Shown here: positions 1 to 8,346 of the stretch, piece by piece
Layout: each line of letters starts with the position of its first letter
Numbering within the stretch: the stretch's first letter is position 1
DNA from: Dipetalonema caudispina
Lineage: Eukaryota > Nematoda > Chromadorea > Rhabditida > Onchocercidae
DNA length: 15,316 nucleotides
Assembly (NCBI GenBank): GCA_013365325.1
Contig: JABVXV010000684.1
Location: forward strand, 1-15,316
Direction of reading: 5' to 3'
Notes under the pieces: model-generated
Database searches by the model: none
Told to the model about the DNA's origin: nothing
Seen by the model: only the letters and a program-made list of their open reading frames with translations
Position numbers and translations under genes: made by a program

Positions 1-3000
1 ATACCGACTTGTTACAGGAAAGGAAATGATTAGTCGTTGTCAGTTTGAGGTTTGTTTTTGTTCAATTTTTCTAAAAACTAAAAAGACATCGAGATATTTA
101 TTAGTCATTGCAAAAGATTTCGTAATTCCGAAATCATTATCATTTCATTACATACCTCTGGACTTCAGTACGTTGTTGTACACAAGTGCACATTGAACTT
201 TTACAGAATAAAATCATTTATCGTGTTATTGTACAATATTTCACGCATTAGTGTCATTTACTGCATTATTGCAGAAAATAATTTATCTCCGTAATTGGTT
301 TGACCTTGCAGCCTCGAGATTATATAACATTAAAGTATTCTTACAATTCTCATGGTTATTTAGAAGTTACAAAATGATTGAACTATAGTCTTAAAAGATA
401 TTTGCAGTGTTCGATAAACAATACAGATCTCATTATTCATTCTCCTGAATCATCTGCAAGGTGGTCGTCAATAGCACCACTGCGCATTCTATCGTTTGAT
501 ATCGAGTGCACGAATCGCCAAGGTTAGAAAATTTATTATCCCCATTTCCGAAAATTCCATGTTAGCTTCTTTAATTTATAAAGACCAAATCCTCTCTTAA
601 CATGGATGAAACTTTACTTGCTATTTGAATGATCGTCTTTTTTAGCTTTGATATGATGTAGGAAATATGTTCAACTATGAACACACTTCATTACCAAATT
701 TAATTTTGTATAAATTAATACATCGCACTGCATTGGTCGGAAAATTTGCAGTATTCCAAATTTTGAGACCAGGTATGTTGGTTTATCATAGGTTTTCAAA
801 TTTTCAAATCGGTTTATGTTATTATTGTTCTCAGGAATATTTCCGGAAGCTCACACTGATGCTGTTATACAAATAGCTAATATGGTCAAAATTGAAGGCG
901 AGAATGAACCATTCATCCGAAATTGTTTTGTAATTGGTGAAACTGCTCCGGTCATTGGTAGTGAAATTATTGTTTCTAAATCAGAAGAAGAATTGCTTAA
1001 TGTAAGAGAAATCCTAAAAGTTTTTGATGGTTCTAATTTAAAAATGAGCTTTAATTCACTCACTTACCCATTGATTCGTTCATTATGTCAATCTGTAAAT
1101 TATTTCCAGAAATGGGCAGAATTTGTTCGTACAATTGATCCAGACCTCATTACTGGTTACAATATTCAAAATTTTGACTTCCCATATATTGTAGAACGTG
1201 CTCGAGCACTAAAGGTTTGTTATTTTCTGTTTATTTAAGGGAGAAATTTCATTGAGAGAATATTTAATTGTAAACTTTACTGGTTTAGATTGAAAATCGA
1301 GCAACGATGCTAGGACGTATTCCAAGTTCACTTTCAAAGGTTCGAGAAATGCCTTTATCTAGTAAACAAATGGGTAATAGAACGAATAAAGTAACAAATG
1401 TTGAAGGACGGGTTGTTTTTGATGTCATTCAAGTAAGTTGGTTTATGTTAATCTTCATGAGCATTGCTATAATTAGATATGTCGATATATGCCAATATTG
1501 CAGAAATAGTAAGGTAGTGAATTATAAATTTTAAATTTATTATCTCTTTTTCTGCTAGCAATTGTCACTGATTTTGTTAGCAAAAGGAATATGAACTACT
1601 CTAGTATTGTACATTTGCAGTTAGGTAAATTTACGAAATCCGAAAAGTTCGGATGACTATTCTAAGTAGTACAAACTTAGGAAAAATCTTGGAAAAGGGT
1701 ATGAACTTGGACGGCGGGGAAAGAAAAAATTATTAGGGTTCAGTAGAGTAATTTACCGGCAGTGCAGCGATAGAATCCTTGAAAACCAGTGATGAACCCA
1801 TAAAAGATGCATACAATGATTTTATCAACAATGAAACAAAGCAATTACGAGAAAGTCATGAATCAAAAGATGATAGGTAATTTCTGTTTTGCTGGTCTGA
1901 GTCGCATCATATGCACATAAGTTAAGCTTTTTTTTTAAACATATTTCTGTTCTCGAAACCCAGGCTCATATTTATTCAGTCCAGTTATCCGGTTAGTTAG
2001 GTTATCGGTAATTCGGGTTGCTTGATTTGAAATGCATAAAGTAAAACACATGATTTACTCTAGCAATTATATGTATAATATTTTGTACTTCCTTCGTATA
2101 TAAACGTTTTTCTGTTTCCACAATCTTGTAGAAATGCACATAATGAATAATGAATTTTGGAAGCTAATTTGGCGGATTTTTTAATTAAATTCCTATAGAC
2201 TTATAAAACCTTTTAAAATCTCGGATTTATTATTAATGCTTTGTTCATCCGTTTTACCTGAACTTCGGTAAGTGCAGACGTTGACAACTTTTGTGATCGT
2301 TGGTTCCAAGTTGTTACGATTAGTGTGAATAGGTGGTTGCAATTACATGTGTACAATTACTGGCTTATGTGGTGTAAAAATGTTTATTTCATGAACGGTA
2401 CGTCGGTAGTTTAAGCTTAAAATTTGTCGCGTTTCCATAGTTTCATTTTTAGTCTGAAATCCGTTACTTTGTTTAACCGAACGTGGGGTGTCATGTGATT
2501 GTGCCTGATTAGCATAGCAGTTAGAGTGTCTGTCTTGTAGACAGAAGACAGAAGTTCGTAGATCCGATCTCCGCATTCGGCACACTTTGTACTTGATGAG
2601 TATTGACCTAATGAAAATCGAATTCAGGTCGTTTTGCGAGATTATAAATTACGAAGTTATTCACTGAACAGTGTCAGCTACCACTTTCTATGTGAGCAGA
2701 AGGAAGACGTGGACTATTCAATGATTGCAGACTTGCAGGTGGGTAAATTTTACACAGTCTTGGGATGTTGAGGAATGACTGACATTTGTGTCAGCTTCGA
2801 GAATTTCTGCAAGAGCATGATTTTCATGCTTTAGTGGTAGTAGGTTGATGTTTATCCGTTTTCAAGTGGTACTAATAGAAGAAGAAGGAGAAACAATATA
2901 AATTTACATGGCTCTAGCTCGGATTTAAGTTTAGGAATGTACGATTATTGGTGCTGAATTTTCCGGAAGAATTTTCAGAATGGGAATGCCTTTACACGTC

Positions 3001-6000
3001 GTCGACTAGCTATTTATTGTATGAAAGACGCATATTTGCCGCTAAAGTTACTTCAAAAATTGATGTCCGTTATTAATTATATTGAGATGGCACGTGTTAC
3101 CGGTGTTCCTCTGGATTACTTGCTTTCTAGAGGTCAACAGGTCAAAGTTATGTCACAGATCCTGCGAAAAGTATGGATTTTAGAAAAATATACAGAGAAA
3201 TGTACAGTATTTTTCGTATTATTGCTTGTTTGATTAAAATCGTTCAGTTTGGTTATACTAAAAGTTGCAGAGAAATGAAATTTTTTGTAAATTCTAGGCG
3301 AAGTCGATGCATTACTTTTTACCAGTTATTGATGTCGTACAAGCTGACGATACGTACGAGGGCGCAACAGTAATCGAGCCTATTCGAGGTTTCTACAATA
3401 CTCCAATTGCAACGCTTGATTTTGCATCTCTATATCCATCCATTATGATTGCCCACAATTTATGCTACACCACATTGATTCGGGGTTCAAATGCAGCATA
3501 TAAGTAAGTGCTTTGAGAGCAGTGAGAGATGAATACTCTTGAAAAAAATGGTACTAAAAGTATTTATTTTCAGTGAGTGCAAGGAATATAGTTTAAGATT
3601 TTTAGTCTCTCTAACGCTGATTTCGAAGTCACTCCATCAAACAATCGTTTCGTGAAGGCGAACATTCGTCGTGGCTTGTTACCTCAGGTTCTGGAAGATT
3701 TGCTGAATGCCAGAAAACAAGCAAAGAATGATCTGAAGAATGAGCAGGATTCATTTCGGTAAAAGAATTTTTCATTTTGAAATTGATGTCATTTGTTAAA
3801 TGAACTGGTTAACTGGGTACCTACACTTTGTATAATTAGCCAGTGCAGGTCTTCAGAAGATTTCTAAATCACACGTTTATTATTAATATTGACAAGGAAG
3901 TAATAAATACTTGGGTAAACTTTGACAAGACACTTATGCGTAATGATGAGAACTAGCTGGAATTTTTTTTTGGAAATTCAGGCTTGAAAGATTGCTCTCA
4001 GTGATTTTTATTTACAAATGCTTGCTGAAAATCTGACTGCTCAGCGAAGTGATGCTTAGTATTTGAAACGAATTATCTAATCTTAAAATGTTGTGGTGAA
4101 AAAAATTTGTTCTTTGCAATTTTTTTCAGACGCATGGTGTTAAATGGTAGACAACTTGCGCTGAAAATATCGGCAAACTCGGTTTACGGTTTTACGGGCG
4201 CTTCGATAGGAAAGTTACCGTGCTTAGAGATCTCGCAATCAGTAACAGCCTATGGTCGTAAAATGATTGATTTAACAAAAAATGCAGTTGAGGAAATTTA
4301 CAAGAAAGGTTATCTGGATGGCAAATGTCCATGTGATGCTCAGGTAAATATCTCGTGCAAGAATTATGTTACTGATAGGTCAGTAGTTCTTCCAAGTAAA
4401 AGTTAAAACATGATTTATCTCATCAGCTAGCTGGCTGATCGATGATAAGTGTGTAAATTAAGTTTAATCTGAGGTTTAAATACAAACAAGATAAAATTAA
4501 AGTCAGTTTTTGATTGTGCAGTCGAGCAAGATAGGAATGGCACAATGAAAATTCGCTGGCTTTTTTTTCTTTAATTTCGCTTCCTTGGCATTTTTTTTAT
4601 TTTTGACAAATTTTAGGTTATTTATGGTGATACCGACTCAGTGATGGTAAAATTTGGTGTTAAAGACGTCAAAGCAGCGATGGAACTTGGTTTACATGCT
4701 GCTACAGAAGTTAGCAAAAAGTTCACACCTCCAATCAAATTGGAATTTGAAAAGGTATTACATTTCTGTTTTGTTACCTTGACCAGTCGTTCACGAGAAT
4801 GGTGAAGTTTTAAATTTCCGATTTCTAAATTTCAAACTTGAGACTTCAATTTCCTCCTTGGTGTATCTTCCAAGGTACTTGAAGGCAACTTTTCCTTTTT
4901 TCACCAATTTTTTTTTTAAAACCGCACAGCTAAATCATTGAGTGATAGAGGAGCTGTCAAAAAAATTTAAGCCCACATATAAAAAAAAATTTTAATAAGT
5001 TTTGATCAATGTTATAAAATTTGTGTATTGCAGGTTTACTCACCCTTTCTGTTGATAAATAAGAAGCGCTATGCTGGTTTGTATTTTACACGTCCTGAAA
5101 AGCATGAAAGAATTGATTGTAAAGGATTAGAAACAGTCCGGCGTGATAATTGCCCGTTGGTCTCAAAAGTTTTGAGTACATGTTTAGAAAAAATGTTATT
5201 GGAAGGAGATGCTACAAGTGCTCTGGAACATGCTAAAAAGGTGATCAGTTTTTCACGTTCTGTAGCTTGATAAGTGGACCTTCTTGATTTTTTTTTTCAT
5301 GAAATATTAGAAAATGGTTATTGTTTTGCGCTTTTAATTTATATTTGGGATTTTTCAAACAGGTGATATCAGATCTCCTTTGCAATCGGATTGATATCTC
5401 AGAACTCATAATCACCAAAGAACTAACTCGATCAAGTAATGTGAGTTTTTTGGATAGAAGTCATTATTTCCGATTCGCAGGTTTGTTGATCAAATTTGTT
5501 CCAATTCAATGCCATCTATACAGCTTCTACTGCAAAATTTTCATATTTTTTTTTTATTTTAGGCTTATGCTGCGAAACAGGCTCACGTGGTTCTAGCAGA
5601 AAGAATGCGAGAACGCGATTCCGGTTCAGCACCGCGTTTGGGTGACCGCGTACCCTATGTTATTGTTGCGAAAGGCCAGAAGGTAGGCTGTAAATCTTTT
5701 AATTTTTATATTGTTACTATGTGTCTATTTTTAATTAACGTACCCAGAGTTGGGTTGAAATGGATTGTATAGATCAGACCAGCAATATAAAGTTCATCTT
5801 ATTTTAGGTACCAGCTTATGAAAAGGCAGAGGATCCTATATATGTATTACAAAACAATATCCCTATTGATACAGCCTATTATTTGGAAAATCAATTGGCC
5901 AAACCTTTGGCTCGTATTTTTGAGCCTATTTTGGGCGATAAAGCTGAATCAGTTCTTACAAGTAATGCTTTGAAATTGGAAGATTTTACTCTTCGAGCAA

Positions 6001-7096
6001 AAAATATGCTGAAAAATTTTTATCACTATACTTTGATTTTAAGCTGGTGTACATACGCTGGTTAGGACAGTGGTGCAATCCAAAAAATCCGGATTGTCAC
6101 AGTTTTTCCAGAAAACCGAACGATGTCTTTCATGCAAGAGTAGTTTACCAAAAGGTGTAAATGATGCAACATGCACGCATTGCAAACCAAATGAAGGGAA
6201 GGTTTACATTACGCACGTACGTTGCAATTCTTTTCATGTACCGGTTTACATTATTTGGCTTTTTGTGCATGGTCCATGATTCATCGAATGTGCTAATCAT
6301 TAGGCAATATGCATGCTTAATGATTCACTCCTTTTTTTAAAATAAGAATTATTTGTTCAGTTCAGTTTCTGTCGAGCAGATGCTTTGCAAAAAATAACTT
6401 TTTTTGATGTTATTACTGTGTACTACAGTAATATATGAATATATTTAATACATGTAATTAATAGTAGTACTTAATATTAAAATATTCCAATTCATTTTCT
6501 TAGGTTTTTCTAAATGAACTTTTTTTCTTTTTAAGAACTTGCTAAGAAATGAACGGGTAGTTTTAACTTCGAAGTCTTACTAGCTGACTTCTTCATATAT
6601 TATTGAGTACTGTTTCAGTTAGCTCTAATGAATGCTATAGAAAACCGCTTTGCACGGTTATGGACTGAATGTCAGAATTGTTCTGGAACAATGAACGAGG
6701 AAGTACTTTGCTCTGCGTAAGTTTTCATTATTTAGAAAAGAGAAGATTTTTCTTAAAAAAAAAAATTTCAAAATTTCAGAAAGAAGATAAGATTGCGGTT
6801 TTGTTTAAAAACTTGTCATATATTATCGTTAGTTAAAAATTCCAACGTTTCTTATTTGTAAATTAAATGATTCATTATCAAAGGAATACTTCGTAGTTTG
6901 TCTTCTCGGTCTAAAAAAGACTGATTAGAAATATAATTGTTCAGCCTTTTGGAAGTTAGCAGTTTCTTCGTTAATTCGTAATTTGAACTGTTTTTGCAGA
7001 AGAGATTGTCCAATCTTTTATATGAGAGAAAAAGTGCGATATGATCTTGCGGAACAAATGAAATCTCTCCAACGATTTTACCTCTCAACCTGGTGA
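1..7096 (+). CDS. POLD1: DNA polymerase delta catalytic subunit (5' partial, 18 exons)
   Basis: This is the catalytic subunit of replicative DNA polymerase delta, which performs lagging-strand synthesis and 3'-5' proofreading in the nucleus. The exons I read are 1-49, 408-522, 835-1001, 1110-1214, 1289-1432, 2628-2738, 2979-3170, 3298-3503, 3606-3758, 4130-4343, 4617-4754, 5034-5240, 5363-5440, 5563-5682, 5808-5961, 6044-6216, 6619-6716 and 7000-7096. They join by GT-AG in matching phases into 839 codons plus TGA with no stop or frameshift. Motifs in order are Exo I FDIEC, Exo II YNIQNFD, Exo [13 protein letters not shown], polymerase motif [10 protein letters not shown], motif [12 protein letters not shown], motif C YGDTDSV, KKRYAG, and two C-terminal Cys4 motifs. 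The family is about 1100 residues long (human 1107), so about 270 N-terminal residues lie upstream; base 1 is the last base of a split codon. Exon 16 could instead end at 6201, five residues shorter, in phase. The identification is secure; exact edges of exons 9 and 16 are the least certain. Confidence 0.96.
1763..1876 (+). pseudogene. Exon-like coding fragment inside POLD1 intron 5
   Basis: The stretch is flanked by CCGGCAG at its left edge and GTAATT at its right, like a phase 2-2 exon of 114 bases. Read in that phase it gives 37 codons rich in Lys, Glu, Asp and Asn (for example [11 protein letters not shown]). The frame stops at TAA 1749-1751 upstream and TAA 1878-1880 downstream. Its base composition is purine-rich and unlike the T-rich intron around it. 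It cannot be a polymerase cassette: joined in the host's phase 0 it meets TGA after nine codons. I do not recognise the family. A loose resemblance to charged helical secreted nematode proteins (DUF148/SXP type) is only an impression. It could be a relic exon of another gene, part of a nested gene, or chance. Confidence 0.25.
2501..2583 (+). pseudogene. tRNA-Thr(UGU)-like element, degenerate
   Basis: From 2503 the acceptor strand GCCTGAT pairs with ATTCGGC at 2575-2581, with one mismatch and one wobble. U8 at 2510 opens a perfect A-box consensus (TRGYNNARNNG) at 2510-2520. The anticodon arm has canonical spacing: stem TCTGT (2529-2533), loop CTTGTAG, stem ACAGA (2541-2545). U33 and A37 are in place, with anticodon TGT at 2536-2538. 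The B-box region (GTTCGTAGATCC, 2554-2565) has one base off consensus. The T-arm does not fold, and the 3' part is about seven bases too long. This points to a tRNA-derived pseudogene or SINE-like head, not a working tRNA. Confidence 0.5.
3298..5682 (+). other. POLD1: POLD1 family B polymerase core (exons 8-14)
   Basis: These exons encode the palm, fingers and start of the thumb. Motif [10 protein letters not shown] places the first catalytic Asp at residue 335 in exon 8. Motif B, with K426 and [11 protein letters not shown] at 428-438, binds the incoming nucleotide (exon 10). Motif C YGDTDS places the catalytic Asps at 490 and 492 at the very start of exon 11. KKRYAG at 541-546 (exon 12) contacts the primer-template. 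Exon 13 encodes the conserved [13 protein letters not shown] block, and exon 14 the GDRVPYVI block. Human POLD1 has Ser where motif A here has Ala (DFSSLYPS against DFASLYPS), a neutral difference. Everything seen is consistent with an active polymerase. Confidence 0.93.
3571..3605 (+). other. Competing 3' splice sites before POLD1 exon 9
   Basis: Two acceptors lie 32 bases apart: TTTTCAG ending at 3573 and TTTTTAG ending at 3605. The downstream one preserves the frame: aa|t completes an Asn codon and leads to the conserved [12 protein letters not shown] block. The upstream one looks stronger by the nematode consensus, but it shifts frame and meets TGA at 3653-3655. I therefore place exon 9 at 3606. 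Confidence 0.6.
6044..7096 (+). other. POLD1: POLD1 C-terminal zinc and iron-sulfur cysteine motifs
   Basis: Exons 16-18 encode the C-terminal domain. CysA (C745-x2-C748, then C761-x2-C764, exon 16) is the zinc ribbon that in this family supports PCNA interaction. CysB (C793, C796, C806, C811, exons 17-18) is the site that in the family carries a [4Fe-4S] cluster and recruits the B subunit POLD2. All eight cysteines are present. The protein ends soon after the conserved CPIFYMR block. Exon 16 is taken to begin at 6044 after an atypical TTTTAAG acceptor, because this restores the conserved GxHTxxRT stretch before CysA; a second acceptor at 6070 is also in phase. Confidence 0.9.
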
Positions 7097-7118
7097 TAAT
7101 TTAAATCATTTCTATATC

Positions 7119-7124
7119 AATAAA
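7119..7124 (+). terminator. POLD1 poly(A) signal AATAAA
   Basis: AATAAA lies 23 bases after the TGA of the polymerase gene and is followed by T-rich sequence (TATTTAACTTTCTGACTTG). This spacing would give a very short 3' UTR with cleavage near 7135-7145, which is ordinary for a compact nematode gene. Confidence 0.65.
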
Positions 7125-7692
7125 GTATTTAACTTTCTGACTTGTTTGTGTTAAACAATTACATTGCAACCAAAAATAATACAAGAAAGTGCAGCGATGT
7201 AACTGGTGAAAGTAAAACGAGTTTTTATATACAAAGTAATAACAATTACAATTGAGCAAGAAGTAAGAAGATAGAGAGGATCTTTAGGGAAAAAATTTAA
7301 AAGTTTAAAAAGATCGATAATTGCGGTGAATGTCTCATCAAATTTAATGATCCGTATTTTATGTACATCTAAATGGACAGAAACAAATGTGCTTGTGTAC
7401 ATTGCTTGATATATTTAAATATAGATATATAGATTCTGATGAACAAACTTTCAAGGAAAAAAAAAAAAAAAACAATGGAATTTGGTAAGTTTCCATGCTA
7501 CTGTTGAAATTTCATCCTTGTTTGATTAAATTTGTCGCGAAGCTATAAACAATGAAACAGATAGCAATGATTCAAAAAAATTATCAATCCATTGAAGAGT
7601 GTTCGAAAAAAGTAGAGAAGCAAACGTTAACATCGTGATTTATGTATCGTATCAGTTGAGAAGCGAATTTTTAGAGCGGCAGTTGGAGCTCA

Positions 7693-7707
7693 AGCTTAGC
7701 ATAAGCT
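7693..7707. repeat. Short inverted repeat, 6-bp arms
   Basis: AGCTTA and TAAGCT form perfect inverted arms around the 3-base spacer GCA. The surrounding 100 bases are less AT-rich than the rest of the intergenic region. It could be a hairpin or a dyad binding site; nothing identifies a binder. Confidence 0.35.
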
Positions 7708-8328
7708 CGAACAACCCTAATTACACCGTCATCGATCGTCTGTTGTTCTGATGGTATCCATTGCTAAACGCACCACAACTGATATGTTGTTCTGCACAAA
7801 GGCACCAAAATCTATTTCTCTACATTTTATAACTTTATCTTGTTTCATTTATAACGAAGAAGCGATCTAAATCCATTTTTCTCTTAAATTTTAAACAATT
7901 GCTGAGAAAGTAAAATTTGCTAGTCATGCTTATCAATCCTTTCAAATATTGTACTTGGCACTAAAATCATTAAGGACCTAATATTTTGCTGGAATATTAT
8001 TTCGAATTTGTTGTTTTGTCAGGAAGTATTTCGATGAACAATGATGATCGTTTACTTCAGCATAGCTAGCATAACATCCTTTTTAAATCTTGTCATTATC
8101 ACCAGGAATTACCGGGATTTTCTTGTAGTACAGATAATTCATTTTCAAATTTTTTGATATCTCAATAGTAGTAGTACAACAAAATTTGATCACGTTATTT
8201 TAGTCACTTGATTGGTTTGAATGTGATGTTTGATACTTTATATGAATTATAGTATTGGTCAGTGGCACTTATATTTTTGGCTTTTATCATGTCAATGCTT
8301 TTATATAATTACTATAATCATTGGTTAA

Positions 8329-8346
8329 TTTCAAGGATTGTCAAAA
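8329..8346 (+). promoter_or_regulatory. Possible trans-splice acceptor and short 5' UTR
   Basis: TTTCAAG ending at 8335 lies 11 bases before the proposed ATG, the position where nematode spliced-leader acceptors (consensus TTTCAG) often occur. The extra A weakens the match. It could equally be a cis acceptor from an upstream non-coding or leader exon that I cannot see. Confidence 0.25.

Larger units (their letters stand above)
1433..2627 (+). other. Large POLD1 intron 5 with embedded elements
   Basis: This 1195-base phase-0 intron is about three times longer than any other intron in the gene. Its ends are caa|GTAAGT and ATTCAG|gtc. Most of it is T-rich and unremarkable. It contains a charged exon-like open stretch at 1763-1876 and a tRNA-like element at 2501-2583, both listed separately. 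Neither fits the polymerase reading frame, so I read the interval as an intron that has accumulated insertions, not as missed coding sequence. Confidence 0.8.
408..3170 (+). other. POLD1: POLD1 proofreading exonuclease domain (exons 2-7)
   Basis: These exons encode the DnaQ-like 3'-5' exonuclease that removes misincorporated bases. All the metal-binding acidic positions are visible, numbering from the first full codon of the window. They are Asp47 and Glu49 in FDIEC (exon 2), Asp133 in YNIQNFD (exon 4) and Asp247 in [10 protein letters not shown] (exon 7), so proofreading should be active. Exon 2 to exon 3 splits a Gly codon (522 with 835-836); the other junctions here are phase 0. The segment between Exo II and Exo III is intact and aligns without gaps to the animal family. 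Exons 5 and 6 are separated by the 1195-base intron that holds the unusual elements listed separately. Confidence 0.93.
7141..8346. other. Intergenic region between the two genes
   Basis: About 1.2 kb of A/T-rich sequence with no supportable gene on either strand; the short minus-strand open frames are hydrophobic, low-complexity translations. It holds a 16-base A run (7457-7472) and a modest GC-richer patch (about 7660-7760) with an inverted repeat. It presumably includes the promoter of the downstream gene, but I cannot point to a defined element. The distance is too great for a typical nematode operon. Confidence 0.6.

Noticed and set aside
26..28. ATG near the window start as a POLD1 start codon
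   Set aside because: The frame is open back to base 2 and matches the family through this position, so it is an internal Met of a partial exon.
2529..2545. Anticodon CTT (Lys) in the tRNA-like element
   Set aside because: Shifting the loop by one register gives CTT, but tRNA spacing from U8 and the A box puts the stem at 2529-2533 and the anticodon at TGT, with the usual A37.
2343..2585. 80-codon open frame on the minus strand
   Set aside because: It runs antisense through the tRNA-like element in POLD1 intron 5 and has no recognisable domain.
5883..6065. Read-through of POLD1 exon 15 to a TAG at 6063-6065
   Set aside because: Splicing at 5961/6044 restores the conserved GxHTxxRTVV stretch and the cysteine motifs in frame, so the stop is intronic or out of frame.
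7151..7402. 83-codon minus-strand open frame in the intergenic region
   Set aside because: A hydrophobic, Ile/Leu/Thr-rich low-complexity translation with no splice context or family match; expected by chance in AT-rich DNA.
7457..7472. A16 run as the tail of a retroposed copy
   Set aside because: No target-site duplication or coding relic could be seen upstream of it; A runs are common in this AT-rich sequence.
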